A stretch of DNA of 64,000 nt from Paracoccus sp. R12_2 (GTDB lineage: Bacteria > Pseudomonadota > Alphaproteobacteria > Rhodobacterales > Rhodobacteraceae), in the NCBI RefSeq assembly GCF_017744015.1, contig NZ_JAGHRA010000013.1, positions 57,156 through 121,155 on the forward strand. The letters run 5' to 3'. The notes below the pieces were generated by a model. The model saw only the letters and a list, made by a program, of their open reading frames with translations, made no database searches and was not told the DNA's origin. Made by a program: the position numbers and the translations under genes. Shown in pieces: positions 27,095 to 36,766 of the stretch; positions within the stretch are counted from its first letter, which is position 1, and every line of letters starts with the position of its first letter.

Positions 27095-28275
27095 TGCAGG
27101 TCGGCAAAGGCGTCCTGCAGCCGCGCCACCGCCTCGACCACGCGGGTGCGCGGCGTGGCGAGGTTGAAGCGCAGGAAGCTGTCGCCGCCGACACCGAAGC
27201 TGGTGCCGTGATTGGCCGCGATCCGGGCGGACTTTTCCACGCGCGCGGTGAATTCGGCCGTGCTCATCCCGGTGCCCGAGAAATCGACCCATGACAGATA
27301 GGTGGCTTGCAGCGGCATCGAGGCCACGCCGGGAATGGCGTTCACCCCGTCGTCAAAGAGCCGTCTGTTGCCGTCGAGATAGTCGACCAGCGCATCGACC
27401 CATGCCGCGCCTTCGGGCGAATAGGCTGCGGCGACCATGTCCATGCCCAGAAAGCCGGGCGAGACACCGCGCGCCATCAGCGCCGCCTTGAACCTGGCGC
27501 GCAAATCGTCGTCGGCGATGATCGCATTGCCGATATGGGCGCCCGCGATGTTGAAGGTCTTGGTGGCGGCGGTCAGGGTCACCAGCCGGTCGCGTATCTC
27601 TGGGACGACGGTGGCGATCATCCGGTGCCTGTGACCCGGCATGACCAGATCGGCGTGGATGTCGTCGGACACCAGGATCAGGTCGTGGCGGGTGCAGAAA
27701 TCGGCGACATCGCGCAGCTCTTCCTCGGTCCAGACGCGGCCGCCGGGATTATGCGGCGAACACAGGATCAGCATGCGTTCGCTGCCGTTCAACATGGTTT
27801 CCCAGCGCGACCAGTCCATCCGGTAGCCGCCGTCCCGGATTGCCAGCGGCAGTTCGACCAGTTCACGTCCCGCAGCCCGGATCACCCGCCCGAAGGCGTG
27901 ATAGACGGGCGACATGACGATCACGCCGTCGCCGGGTTGTGTATAGGCGTCCAGCGCCATCGCCACGCCGTTGACGAGGCCCGAGGCGGTCAGGATCCAG
28001 CCCTGATCGATTTTCCAGCCGTGGCGGTGTTCCATCCACCAGGCGATCGCCTCATGATACGGTGCGTTGCTGCCGGGATAGCCGTAGACGCCGTGTCGCG
28101 CCGCGCCCTCGACCGCGCGCTGGACGGACCGAGGCGGACGGAAATCCATGTCGGCGACCCACATCGCCAGCCCCCCTTCGTCAGGGCAGACGCCATATGC
28201 GCCCTGCATGTCGTCCCATTTCGAACAATGCGTGCCGATGCGGTCGATGACCTCGTCGAAATCGGGTTGTGTCAT
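27091..28275 (-). CDS. PatB/MalY-type PLP aminotransferase (C-S lyase)
   Basis: Fold-type I PLP enzyme of 394 aa, close to the cystathionine beta-lyase PatB/MalY group. The PLP lysine is in TAATKTFNIAGAHIGNA near residue 237 and the N-terminal MWVADMDF block is a hallmark. It probably cleaves cystathionine or cysteine conjugates to pyruvate, ammonia and a thiol. Upstream partner of the L,D-transpeptidase (four-base overlap). Divergent from def. Confidence 0.9.
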   Translation of the reverse strand: MTQPDFDEVIDRIGTHCSKWDDMQGAYGVCPDEGGLAMWVADMDFRPPRSVQRAVEGAARHGVYGYPGSNAPYHEAIAWWMEHRHGWKIDQGWILTASGLVNGVAMALDAYTQPGDGVIVMSPVYHAFGRVIRAAGRELVELPLAIRDGGYRMDWSRWETMLNGSERMLILCSPHNPGGRVWTEEELRDVADFCTRHDLILVSDDIHADLVMPGHRHRMIATVVPEIRDRLVTLTAATKTFNIAGAHIGNAIIADDDLRARFKAALMARGVSPGFLGMDMVAAAYSPEGAAWVDALVDYLDGNRRLFDDGVNAIPGVASMPLQATYLSWVDFSGTGMSTAEFTARVEKSARIAANHGTSFGVGGDSFLRFNLATPRTRVVEAVARLQDAFADLQ

Positions 28276-28352
28276 GGCGGGCCTCGTCTTTGTTGCGGGT
28301 TCTCAATACGCCGCTTGTTGCGTCAGGTGAAGCCATCGCCTAAATCGCTGTC

Positions 28353-28874
28353 ATGAGCCTGCGTCAGATCCTGATCCATCCCGACCCGCGTCTGAAGAAG
28401 ATGTGTGAATCCGTCGCCCGAGTCACGCCCGAGATCGAGGCGTTGGCCGATGACATGCTGGCCACCATGTACGATGCGCCGGGTGTCGGACTGGCCGCGC
28501 CGCAGGTCGGCGTCATGTCGCGGATCTTCGTGATGGACGCAACCCGCGACCCCGAGGCCGAGCGTCGGCCGATGGTGCTGATCAATCCCGAGATCGCGTG
28601 GTCGTCGGACGATCTGAACACCTATGACGAGGGCTGCCTGTCGATCCCCGATCAATATGCCGACGTGACCCGGCCCGCCGAGGTCCGGATGCGCTGGCTG
28701 GGGCTGGACGGCAAGACTCACGAGGAAGATTTCGACGGCCTGTGGGCGACCTGCGCCCAGCACGAGCTGGACCATCTGAACGGCATCCTGTTCATTGATC
28801 ACCTGTCCGCGATCAAGCGCCAGATGATCACCCGCAAGATGGTCAAGCTGAAGCGCGAGCGGGCGCGTGGCTGA
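28353..28874 (+). CDS. def: Peptide deformylase
   Basis: Removes the formyl group from nascent proteins. The 173-aa product has all three motifs: GVGLAAPQ, EGCLS and QHELDH (metal-binding His pair with catalytic Glu). It is first in a run of three def-type genes ending at fmt, each overlapping the next. Confidence 0.96.
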   Translation: MSLRQILIHPDPRLKKMCESVARVTPEIEALADDMLATMYDAPGVGLAAPQVGVMSRIFVMDATRDPEAERRPMVLINPEIAWSSDDLNTYDEGCLSIPDQYADVTRPAEVRMRWLGLDGKTHEEDFDGLWATCAQHELDHLNGILFIDHLSAIKRQMITRKMVKLKRERARG

Positions 28875-29382
28875 TCGCGCGGCCCCGATCCTTCCGCGAC
28901 CGGCGCTGCCCAAGGCGCTTGCGGGTGGCGATGTGCGGCGCATCCTGATCCATCCCGACCCGATGCTGCGCGACATCTCGCAGCCGGCGGGCTATATGAC
29001 CGGGCCCGAACTGCACCGGCTGGCCAGGGATCTGATGGCCAGCATGTACGAGGCGGGCGGGCGCGGTCTGGCCGCGCCGCAGATCGGCGTCTTGCGCCGG
29101 GTGTTCGTGATGGATGTCGGCTGGAAGGACGGCGCGTCCCGCCCGCTGGTCATGCTGGACCCCGAGATCGTCGCAAGATCGGACCGCCACGCGCCGGGCG
29201 AAGAACAATGCCTGTCGATCCCCAACCAGCCCGTCATGGTGACCCGCCCGGTCGAGATCGTGATGGCCTGGTATGATCTGGACGGCAGCCATCAGCGCGC
29301 CGCGCTGGACGGATCGGCGGCCCGCGTGGCCCAACACGAAGCCGACCATCTGGGCGGCCGCCTGATCGTGGATTTCCTGTGA
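28867..29382 (+). CDS. Peptide deformylase paralogue
   Basis: The 171-aa product keeps GRGLAAPQ, the metal Cys in EEQCLSIP (Gln instead of Gly before the Cys) and QHEADH. All metal ligands and the catalytic Glu are present, so it may be active with altered specificity. It starts at a GTG (28867) that overlaps the stop of def by eight bases. The N-terminal 20 residues are extra compared with def. Confidence 0.88.
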   Translation: MADRAAPILPRPALPKALAGGDVRRILIHPDPMLRDISQPAGYMTGPELHRLARDLMASMYEAGGRGLAAPQIGVLRRVFVMDVGWKDGASRPLVMLDPEIVARSDRHAPGEEQCLSIPNQPVMVTRPVEIVMAWYDLDGSHQRAALDGSAARVAQHEADHLGGRLIVDFL

Positions 29383-29882
29383 CCGTCCGCGCCGTCCTGC
29401 CCTATTCCGACCGCCGCCTGCACATCCCGGCCGATCCCGTCGGTGAGGTCAACGAAACGGTGCGGATGGTCTGGGACGACATGATCGACACGATGGAGGC
29501 GATGCCCGGTGTCGGTCTGGCCGCCCCGCAGATCGGGATCATGCTGCGGCTGGCCGTGGTCGATGCCTCGGACAAGCGGGGTCAGGCGGTCCGGATGGCC
29601 AATCCGCGCGTCCTTCATGCCAGCATCCAGTCACGCGATCACGAAGAGGCCAGTCCGAACCTGCCCGGTGTGTCCGCGCGGATCAGCCGGCCACGGGCGG
29701 TCACGGTCGCGTTCCTGAACGCGGCGGGCGAGACCGAAGAACGGGATTTCGTCGGGTTGTGGGCGACCAGCGTGCAGCACCAGATCGACCATCTGGACGG
29801 GCGGCTGTTCGTGGACCATCTGTCGCCGCTGCGGCGCAAGATGCTGGTGCAGAAATCGGCGAAGCTTGCCCGCAGGGCCTGA
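29379..29882 (+). CDS. Degenerate peptide deformylase-like protein, probably not catalytic
   Basis: The 167-aa third paralogue keeps GVGLAAPQ, but the EGCLS motif is replaced by EEASPNLPG, which has no Cys, and the HExxH motif reads QHQIDH, losing the catalytic Glu. Fold elements and length are kept with no stop or frameshift. That suggests a selected non-enzymatic role such as ribosome or substrate binding rather than decay. It starts at a GTG overlapping the previous stop, so all three genes are coupled. Confidence 0.85.
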   Translation: MTVRAVLPYSDRRLHIPADPVGEVNETVRMVWDDMIDTMEAMPGVGLAAPQIGIMLRLAVVDASDKRGQAVRMANPRVLHASIQSRDHEEASPNLPGVSARISRPRAVTVAFLNAAGETEERDFVGLWATSVQHQIDHLDGRLFVDHLSPLRRKMLVQKSAKLARRA

Positions 29883-29947
29883 TCGGCCGCTGCGTTCGGC
29901 ACAGGAAACCGCCGCCCACACCCCGCTGTTCCGCCCGCCGGTCAGAT

Positions 29948-29970
29948 GGGTATCTGGGCAAAGAGGAAGG
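29948..29970 (+). repeat. Short repeat GGGTATCTGGGCAAAGAGGAAGG, second copy
   Basis: Matches 20 of 23 bases of the copy at 26518-26540. Here its purine-rich end supplies most of the fmt ribosome-binding site (AAGGAG just after it). Confidence 0.55.
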
Positions 29971-29978
29971 AGCCAGCG

Positions 29979-30872
29979 ATGCGCGTGATCTTCATGGGAA
30001 CGCCCGAGTTTTCGGTGCCCGCCTTGCGGGCGGTGGCGGCGGCGCATGATGTCGTCGCCGTCTATTCGCAGCCGCCGCGTGCGGCGGGGCGCGGGCAGAA
30101 GCCGCGCCCGTCGCCGGTTCATCGCGCGGCCGAGGCGTTGGGGATCGAGGTTCGGACGCCGCTGAAGCTGCGCGAGCCGGTGGAGCAGGCCGGGTTCGCG
30201 GATCTGGGCGCGGATGTCGCGGTGGTGGTCGCCTATGGGCTGATCCTGCCGCAGCCGGTTCTGGATGCGCCAAGGCTGGGCTGTCTGAACATCCATGCCT
30301 CGTTACTGCCGCGCTGGCGGGGCGCGGCGCCGATCCATCGGGCGGTGATTGCGGGCGATGCCGAAACCGGCGTGGCGATCATGCAGATGCAGGCCGGGCT
30401 GGACACCGGGCCGGTCCTGTCCGAGGCACGCACAGAGATCGGGGCCGAGGAAATCACCGGCGATCTGCATGACCGGTTGTCCGCGATGGGCGCCGACCTG
30501 ATCGCCGACGTGCTGTCCAGGCTGCCGCTGCCGGCTGTCGCGCAGTCCGAGGACGGCGTGACCTACGCCAGCAAGATCGACAAGGCCGAGGCGCGGATCG
30601 ACTGGGCGCAGCCCGCCGCAGAGGTCGATCGCAAGATCCGTGGCCTGTCGCCCTTCCCCGGCGCATGGTGCGAGATCTCGGGCGAGCGTGTGAAGCTGCT
30701 GCGATCGCGCCTGGCCCCGGGCGCCGGGGCGCCGGGCGATGTGCTGGGGGGATTCCGCGTCGCCTGCAGCGATGGCGCGGTCGAGATCACCCAGGCACAG
30801 CGACAGGGCAAGAGACCGATGTCGGCGGATGAACTGCTGCGGGGGCTGATCCTGCCGGCGCAACTGGGCTAG
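29979..30872 (+). CDS. fmt: Methionyl-tRNA formyltransferase
   Basis: Formylates initiator Met-tRNA with 10-formyl-THF. The 297-aa product has the opening [16 protein letters not shown], the formyl-transfer block [17 protein letters not shown] and a C-terminal OB domain. ATG at 29979 has AAGGAG eight bases before it. It follows the three def genes, so formylation and deformylation functions are clustered. Confidence 0.96.
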   Translation: MRVIFMGTPEFSVPALRAVAAAHDVVAVYSQPPRAAGRGQKPRPSPVHRAAEALGIEVRTPLKLREPVEQAGFADLGADVAVVVAYGLILPQPVLDAPRLGCLNIHASLLPRWRGAAPIHRAVIAGDAETGVAIMQMQAGLDTGPVLSEARTEIGAEEITGDLHDRLSAMGADLIADVLSRLPLPAVAQSEDGVTYASKIDKAEARIDWAQPAAEVDRKIRGLSPFPGAWCEISGERVKLLRSRLAPGAGAPGDVLGGFRVACSDGAVEITQAQRQGKRPMSADELLRGLILPAQLG

Positions 30873-30889
30873 GGCGGCGCAGCCGCCCT
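30871..30889 (+). terminator. Hairpin overlapping the fmt stop codon
   Basis: AGGGCGGC (30871-30878), loop GCA, GCCGCCCT (30882-30889), followed by only two pyrimidines. A GC-rich 8-bp stem in the convergent gap to secA; terminator function is plausible but the U-tract is missing. Confidence 0.4.
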
Positions 30890-30904
30890 TCGCGCCCGTC
30901 CCGT

Positions 30905-30924
30905 GGCGGGGGGTAGCCCCCGCC
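30905..30924. terminator. GC-only hairpin between fmt and secA
   Basis: GGCGGGGG, loop GTAG, CCCCCGCC. It lies in the 108-base convergent gap and could stop transcription from either side. The palindrome inside hrpB at 47539-47558 is similar in composition. Confidence 0.4.
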
Positions 30925-30980
30925 CGGCGGGCGCGAACGCCGTCGCGGGACGCAATCGGGATGGCGGCGGGATGCCGGGT

Positions 30981-33698
30981 TCAGATCGCGCCGTGGCAGT
31001 GCTTGAACTTCTTGCCCGATCCGCAGGGGCAGGCGTCGTTGCGCGACGGGTTGCCCCAGGTGGCTTGGTCGGCCTCGTCGAATCCCTCGACCAGGGGCAC
31101 GGGGCGGTCCGCGTCGTCCTCGGACTGCTTCTCGGCGCCGTGCTCCATCGTCAGATGTTCCTGCCCGGCCTTCTGCTGCTGTGCCATCTGGCGCAGCATC
31201 TCTTCGCGTTCGGCGTCGGTCAGGGGACGGATCTGGGCCAGGCGCTGGGTCACATCGCCACGCAGCCCGTCCAGAAGCAGTTCGAACAGCTGGAACGCCT
31301 CGGTCTTGTATTCCGACAGCGGATCGCGCTGAGCATAGCCGCGAAAGCCCACGACGCTGCGCAGATGCTCCAGCGTCACCAGATGCTCGCGCCATTTCTG
31401 GTCTATCATCTGCAGCAGGACCTGCTTTTCGATCATGCGCATGTTCTCGACGCCGAAGCCCTGCTCTTTCTCGGCCATGTAGGTATCGGTCGCCTCTTCG
31501 ATGCGCTCGCGCATCACGTCCTGATCGACGCCCTCTTCGTCGGCCCACTCGGCGACCGGCAGGTTCATGTTCAGCTTTTCGCGGATCGCGGTCTTCAGCC
31601 CGTCGGTGTCCCACTGGTCGGCATAGGATTTCGGCGGCATGAAATCATCGACCAGGTCGTCGATCACCTGGTGACGCATGTCGGCGGCGATTTCGCCCAC
31701 TTCGGTGCTGTCCATGATCTCGCGGCGCTGGCTGAAGATCGCCTTGCGCTGGTCGTTCATCACGTCGTCGAATTTCAGCAACTGCTTGCGGATGTCGAAG
31801 TTGCGGCCTTCGACCTTGGCCTGGGCGCGTTCAAGCGACTTGTTGACCCAGGGGTGAACGATCGCTTCGCCTTCCTTCATGCCCAGCTTGGACAGGACCG
31901 AATCCAGCCGTTCCGAGCCGAAGATCCGCATCAGGTCGTCGTCCAGCGACAGGAAGAACAGCGACCGCCCCGGATCGCCCTGACGGCCCGAGCGGCCGCG
32001 CAGCTGGTTGTCGATCCGGCGGCTTTCGTGGCGTTCGGTGCCCAGCACGAACAGTCCGCCCGCGTCCAGCACCGCCTGCTTGTCGGCGGCGTGTTCTTCT
32101 TCGATCCGGGCGCGAAGCTGGTCGGGATTGGCGTCGGGGTCGGCGTTCAGCGCCTCAATGACCTTCATCTCGACATTGCCGCCAAGCTGGATGTCGGTGC
32201 CGCGGCCGGCCATGTTTGTGGCGATCGTGACCACGCCGGGCTTGCCGGCATCCGCGACGATCTGTGCCTCGGCCTCGTGCTGGCGGGCGTTCAGGACGTT
32301 GTGCGGGATGGCGTCCTTTTTCAGCAGCTCCGACAGCATCTCGGATTTCTCGATGCTGGTCGTGCCGACCAGTGTCGGCTGGCCCTTGGCGTGGGCTTCC
32401 TTGATGGCTTCGATGACGGCGGAATATTTTTCCATCGCCGTGCGATAGACGCGGTCATGTTCGTCAAGCCGCTGGATCGGGCGGTTGGTCGGTACCTCGA
32501 CCACGCCCAGCTTGTAGATCTCGGCGAATTCCTCGGCCTCGGTGCTGGCGGTGCCGGTCATGCCGGCCAGCTTGTCATAAAGCCGGAAATAGTTCTGGAA
32601 GGTGACGCTGGCCAGCGTGACGTTCTCGGGCTGGATCTCGACGCCTTCCTTGGCCTCGATCGCCTGATGCAGACCGTCCGACAGGCGGCGGCCCTTCATC
32701 ATCCGGCCGGTGAATTCGTCGATCAGCATCACCTCGCCATCGCGCACCATGTAGTGCTGATCCTTCAGATACAGCTTGTGCGCGCGCAGGGCCTGGCTGG
32801 CATGGTGGACGATGGTGGTGGATTCGGGATCGTAAAGGGTCTGGTCTTCGGGCAGGATTCCGTCGGCCCACAGCTTCTGTTCCAGAGCCTCGTTGCCCTC
32901 TTCGGTGAAGGTGGCGTTGCGGGTCTTCTCGTCCAGCTTGTAGTGTTCCTCGGCCAGCAGCGGGATATACTTGTCCAGCGTGACATACAGTTCGCTGCGG
33001 TCCTGGCTGGGCCCCGAGATGATCAGCGGTGTCCGCGCCTCGTCGATCAGGATGCTGTCCACCTCGTCCACGATCGCGAAATGATGTCCGCGCTGGACCA
33101 TTTCCTCGACGCTGCCCTTCATGTTGTCGCGCAGATAGTCGAAACCGAGTTCGTTGTTGGTGGCATAGGTGACGTCGGCGGCATAGGCCTGACGCTTTTC
33201 AGGTTCCGGCTGGAATGGGTAGACGACGCCGGTGGTCATGCCAAGCTGGGCGAAGACCTTGCTCATCCATTCGGCATCGCGCTTGGCCAGGTAATCGTTG
33301 ACGGTGACGATGTGGACGCCCTTGCCGGTCAGCGCGTTCAGATAGGCCGGGAAAGTCGCGACCAGCGTCTTGCCTTCGCCGGTCTTCATCTCGGCGATGT
33401 TTCCCTGATGCAGGAACATGCCGCCCATCAGCTGCACGTCGAAGGCCCGCAGGCCCAGTGCCCGTCGCGCGCCCTCGCGGCAGTTCGCGAACGCCTCGGG
33501 CAGGATCGCATCCAGCGACTCGCCATCGGCGATCCGCTTCTGGAATTCGTGCGTCTTCTCGATCAGCGCTTCGTCGGACAGCGCGGTGAACTGGTCCTCC
33601 AGCGCGTTGATCCGGGCGACCAGCGGGCGGGTCGATTTCACCTTGCGGTCATTGGGCGTGCCAAAGACCTTCTTCGCCATATTTCCGATGCCCAGCAT
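30981..33698 (-). CDS. secA: Preprotein translocase ATPase SecA
   Basis: Motor ATPase that drives Sec secretion at the inner membrane. The 905-aa product has Walker A MKTGEGKT, the DEVDS box, the helicase-like [11 protein letters not shown] motif and a C-terminal zinc/SecB-binding SEC-C tail ([14 protein letters not shown]). AAGG lies upstream of ATG 33698. Single gene, divergent from the parvulin gene. Confidence 0.97.
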   Translation of the reverse strand: MLGIGNMAKKVFGTPNDRKVKSTRPLVARINALEDQFTALSDEALIEKTHEFQKRIADGESLDAILPEAFANCREGARRALGLRAFDVQLMGGMFLHQGNIAEMKTGEGKTLVATFPAYLNALTGKGVHIVTVNDYLAKRDAEWMSKVFAQLGMTTGVVYPFQPEPEKRQAYAADVTYATNNELGFDYLRDNMKGSVEEMVQRGHHFAIVDEVDSILIDEARTPLIISGPSQDRSELYVTLDKYIPLLAEEHYKLDEKTRNATFTEEGNEALEQKLWADGILPEDQTLYDPESTTIVHHASQALRAHKLYLKDQHYMVRDGEVMLIDEFTGRMMKGRRLSDGLHQAIEAKEGVEIQPENVTLASVTFQNYFRLYDKLAGMTGTASTEAEEFAEIYKLGVVEVPTNRPIQRLDEHDRVYRTAMEKYSAVIEAIKEAHAKGQPTLVGTTSIEKSEMLSELLKKDAIPHNVLNARQHEAEAQIVADAGKPGVVTIATNMAGRGTDIQLGGNVEMKVIEALNADPDANPDQLRARIEEEHAADKQAVLDAGGLFVLGTERHESRRIDNQLRGRSGRQGDPGRSLFFLSLDDDLMRIFGSERLDSVLSKLGMKEGEAIVHPWVNKSLERAQAKVEGRNFDIRKQLLKFDDVMNDQRKAIFSQRREIMDSTEVGEIAADMRHQVIDDLVDDFMPPKSYADQWDTDGLKTAIREKLNMNLPVAEWADEEGVDQDVMRERIEEATDTYMAEKEQGFGVENMRMIEKQVLLQMIDQKWREHLVTLEHLRSVVGFRGYAQRDPLSEYKTEAFQLFELLLDGLRGDVTQRLAQIRPLTDAEREEMLRQMAQQQKAGQEHLTMEHGAEKQSEDDADRPVPLVEGFDEADQATWGNPSRNDACPCGSGKKFKHCHGAI

Positions 33699-33905
33699 AT
33701 TACCTTCGCGATCACGTTGTTGGGAAAGCCTGTCAGAGGGGGGCCACTTGCCCCTGCCTTCCGCATTGCCGTATCAGAGGCCTGAACGAAAGCGGCGGCG
33801 GCGGCGCCTTCCACGGTTGCGTCGGGATGTATGCCTCGTCTGCCTGACTGTCAACGCTGGCCCGGTCCCGTCTTGGGGCAGGGCATGACTTGCAAAGGAT
33901 TTTCC

Positions 33906-34751
33906 ATGCTGAAACGTTCGATTCTGGCCGCCGTCGTGATCGCGGCCCCGCTGACCGCGCCCGTTGCCGTGCTGGCGCAGGACAAGGGTGCCGAAACCGT
34001 CGTGGCCACGGTGAACGGTCAGGACATCACCCTTGGTCAGATGATCGTCATGAAACAGTCGGTGCAGGATCCGCAGATGGCGAACCTGCCCGATCAGGCG
34101 CTGTGGGACATGATGCTGGACCAGCTGATCCGCCAGACCGCCGTGGCCGAGACCGGCACGGAAAACGCCGGCACCCGCGCGCAGCTGGAACTGCAGCGGC
34201 GCAACACCCTGGCCACCGCCGCCGTCAGCCAGATCGCCGAGCCGGAACCCACCGACGACGAGATCCAGGCGGCCTATGACAAGCTGTTTGCCAATGCCGA
34301 GCCGAGCACCGAGTTTTCGGCGGCCCATATCCTTGTCGAGACCGAAGAAAAGGCCAAGGAACTGAAGCAGCAGCTGGATGACGGCGCCGATTTCGGCACG
34401 CTTGCCGAAGAGAACTCGACCGGACCCAGCGGTCCGAACAAGGGCGATCTGGGCTGGTTCACCGCCGACCAGATGGTGCCCCCCTTCGCCGAGGCCGTGC
34501 AGGCCATGGAAAAGGGCCAGGTGTCTGACCCGGTGCAGACCGATTTCGGCTGGCATGTCATCAAGCTGAACGACACGCGCGTCAAGGAGGCGCCGAAGAT
34601 GGACGAGGTTCGCGACCAGCTGGTGCAACTGGTTCGTCGCGAGAAGGTCGAGGCGCAGATCGAGAAGATCGTGACCGAGGCCGAGGTCCAGAAGACCGAA
34701 GACCTTGATCCCGCGCTGATGAACAACAGCGACCTGCTGGGAGCCGAGTGA
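33906..34751 (+). CDS. Periplasmic parvulin-type peptidylprolyl isomerase
   Basis: The 281-aa product has a signal peptide (about 1-25, ending VLAQ), a SurA-like helical N-terminal part and a parvulin domain (AAHILVETEEKAKEL ... KGDLGWFTADQMVPPF ... GWHVIKL). It probably folds outer-membrane or secreted proteins. ATG 33906 has AAAGGA before it. Its stop overlaps argJ (TGATG). Confidence 0.92.
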   Translation: MLKRSILAAVVIAAPLTAPVAVLAQDKGAETVVATVNGQDITLGQMIVMKQSVQDPQMANLPDQALWDMMLDQLIRQTAVAETGTENAGTRAQLELQRRNTLATAAVSQIAEPEPTDDEIQAAYDKLFANAEPSTEFSAAHILVETEEKAKELKQQLDDGADFGTLAEENSTGPSGPNKGDLGWFTADQMVPPFAEAVQAMEKGQVSDPVQTDFGWHVIKLNDTRVKEAPKMDEVRDQLVQLVRREKVEAQIEKIVTEAEVQKTEDLDPALMNNSDLLGAE

Positions 34752-36004
34752 TGGGAAAGGCGGGACTGCCGGTTTCGCCGCTGGCCCCGGCCGGCTTTCC
34801 CGACCTGCCGGTCATCGCCGGCGTCGAGTTCGCCAGTGCCGCCGCGGGCGTCAAGTATCAGGGTCGCACGGATGTGACCCTGATCCGCATCGCCCCCGGA
34901 TCGACCGTGGCGGGGGCCTTTACCCGATCCTCGACCCGCGCCGCCTGTGTGCTGGACAACCAGGCCAAGCTTGCGCAGGGCGGCGATGCGCCTGACGGTG
35001 CGGCGGTGATCGTCAATTCCGGCAACGCCAATGCCTTTACCGGCGCGCGTGGACAGGAATCGGTCGATGCCGTGACGGCTGCTGTTGCCGGGGCAACCGC
35101 TGTTCCGGCGGGGCGGGTGTTTTCATCCTCGACCGGCGTGATCGGAGAGCCGCTGCCCCACGACCGGATCGTGGCGGTGGTGGACGATCTGGTGCGCGGG
35201 CTGGACGAGGGGTGCGTGGCCGACGCGGCCCGCGCCATCATGACCACGGACACATTCCCCAAGGGCGCATCCGCGACCGTCGCGGCCGAAGGCGGAGAGA
35301 TCCGCATCTCGGGCATCGCCAAGGGGTCCGGCATGATCGCGCCCGACATGGCGACGATGCTGGTCTATGTCTTCACCGATGCCAGGATCGCCGCGCCGTT
35401 GCTGCAGGACGCGCTGTCGTCAGGGCTTGAAACCAGCTTCAACGCGATCACGGTGGACAGCGACACCTCGACCTCGGACGCGCTGATCTGTGCGGCGACA
35501 GGGCGCAGCGCGGCCGCCGAGATCACCTCGTTGGATTCCGTCGACGGGATCGCCTTCGTCAAGGCGCTGCACGGCGTCATGCGCGAACTGGCCCAGCTTG
35601 TCGTGCGCGACGGTGAGGGGGCGACGAAATTCGTCGAGGTGCGCGTGACCGGCGCGGAATCGGATGCGGACGCCAGGAAGGTCGCAATGGCCATCGCCAA
35701 TTCGCCGCTGGTCAAGACAGCCATCGCGGGCGAGGACGCCAACTGGGGGCGGATCGTGGCCGCGGTCGGCAAGTCGGGCGCCGAAGCCGATCGCGACCGG
35801 CTGACAATCCGTTTCGGCGACATGATCCTGGCCCAGAACGGCTGGCGCGCGCCGGATTATGACGAGGCCGCTGCCAGTGCCTACATGAAGAACCAGGATC
35901 TGGTGATCTCGGTCGATCTGGGGCTGGGGCAGGGCGCGCGGACCGTGTGGACCTGCGACCTGACCCACGGCTATATCGACATCAACGCCGATTACCGGTC
36001 GTGA
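34751..36004 (+). CDS. argJ: Bifunctional ornithine acetyltransferase / N-acetylglutamate synthase
   Basis: Arginine biosynthesis enzyme that recycles the acetyl group from N-acetylornithine to glutamate. The 417-aa precursor self-cleaves before a Thr, here Thr202 in APDMATMLVY; KGSGM precedes it as usual. The C-terminal GEDANWGRIVAAVG block is present. The ATG at 34751 overlaps the parvulin stop. Confidence 0.95.
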   Translation: MGKAGLPVSPLAPAGFPDLPVIAGVEFASAAAGVKYQGRTDVTLIRIAPGSTVAGAFTRSSTRAACVLDNQAKLAQGGDAPDGAAVIVNSGNANAFTGARGQESVDAVTAAVAGATAVPAGRVFSSSTGVIGEPLPHDRIVAVVDDLVRGLDEGCVADAARAIMTTDTFPKGASATVAAEGGEIRISGIAKGSGMIAPDMATMLVYVFTDARIAAPLLQDALSSGLETSFNAITVDSDTSTSDALICAATGRSAAAEITSLDSVDGIAFVKALHGVMRELAQLVVRDGEGATKFVEVRVTGAESDADARKVAMAIANSPLVKTAIAGEDANWGRIVAAVGKSGAEADRDRLTIRFGDMILAQNGWRAPDYDEAAASAYMKNQDLVISVDLGLGQGARTVWTCDLTHGYIDINADYRS

Positions 36005-36399
36005 AGACGGTTCTGGTCGCCGCCGTCGCGCTGATCGACCCCGACGGGCGCGTGCTTCTGGCACAGCGCCCCGAAGGCAAGTCGATGGCCGGACTGTGGG
36101 AGTTTCCGGGCGGCAAGGTCGAACCCGGCGAGACGCCCGAAACCGCGCTGATCCGCGAATTGCAGGAGGAACTGGGCATCGACACCTGGGCGTCGTGCCT
36201 TGCGCCGCTGACATTCGCCAGCCACGGCTATGACGATTTCCATTTGCTGATGCCGCTTTATGCCTGCCGCAAATGGCAGGGGATCGTCCAGCCGCGCGAG
36301 GGGCAGGGCCTGAAATGGGTTCGGGCCGCCGATTTGCGCGATTACCCCATGCCACCGGCAGATATTCCGCTGATTCCGATCCTTCAGATGTGGCTTTGA
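36001..36399 (+). CDS. mutT: 8-oxo-dGTP diphosphatase, MutT-type Nudix hydrolase
   Basis: Sanitises oxidised dGTP. The 132-aa product has the Nudix box from GGKVEPGETPETA to RELQEELGI (GX5EX7REUXEEXGU). The GTG at 36001 overlaps the argJ stop (GTGA) and gives the normal MutT length; an upstream frame lies inside argJ. Last gene of the ppi-argJ-mutT operon. Confidence 0.93.
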   Translation: MKTVLVAAVALIDPDGRVLLAQRPEGKSMAGLWEFPGGKVEPGETPETALIRELQEELGIDTWASCLAPLTFASHGYDDFHLLMPLYACRKWQGIVQPREGQGLKWVRAADLRDYPMPPADIPLIPILQMWL

Positions 36400-36520
36400 T
36401 GTCTCTGATCGGGCCCTGATGATGCTGGAATTGCCCCAAAAGGTCGCGGGTCTGCCGAAAAATACAGCTTTGTTAACTTTTTCATGACAGGCTGATCCTT
36501 GAGGAGAGGGAGAGCTTGAC

Positions 36521-36649
36521 ATGATTCGCACCATTTCTTTGGGACACTATATTTCCGTGCAGGGCCTGTTCGAGCGGTTGACGCCGAACGGCAACATCAT
36601 CATCCGCGTGGGCAGCCGGTTCTACGAAGGCAAGCCGGTTTCGGGCTGA
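36521..36649 (+). CDS. Small 42-aa protein of unknown function
   Basis: The ORF reads MIRTISLGHYISVQGLFERL then NGNIIIRVG and SRFYEGKPVSG. It has a well-placed ribosome-binding site (AGGGAG eight bases before the ATG) in a purine-rich leader (GAGGAGAGGGAGAG). The basic, beta-rich sequence has sensible codon use and lies 121 bases after mutT. I do not know its function. The rest of the 367-base gap holds an AT-richer stretch (36455-36490) that may contain its promoter, and the infB terminator. Confidence 0.6.
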   Translation: MIRTISLGHYISVQGLFERLTPNGNIIIRVGSRFYEGKPVSG

Positions 36650-36710
36650 TACGTCCATCCGCGAGAAGATGAGGGCTGCCTGCCGGCCCGTCTATTGATC
36701 ATGCCATGAA

Positions 36711-36736
36711 AAAGGGCGGCCCACGGGCCGCCCTTT
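36711..36736 (-). terminator. Rho-independent terminator of the infB operon (probably bidirectional)
   Basis: AAAGGGCGGCC (36711-36721), loop CACG, GGCCGCCCTTT (36726-36736). On the minus strand the stem is followed by TTTTTC, 31 bases after the infB stop. On the plus strand it ends in CTTTCTT, so it can also stop the small-ORF transcript. Confidence 0.88.
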
Positions 36737-36766
36737 CTTGCATTTCCAATCCGGAAGGCGCGTGCC

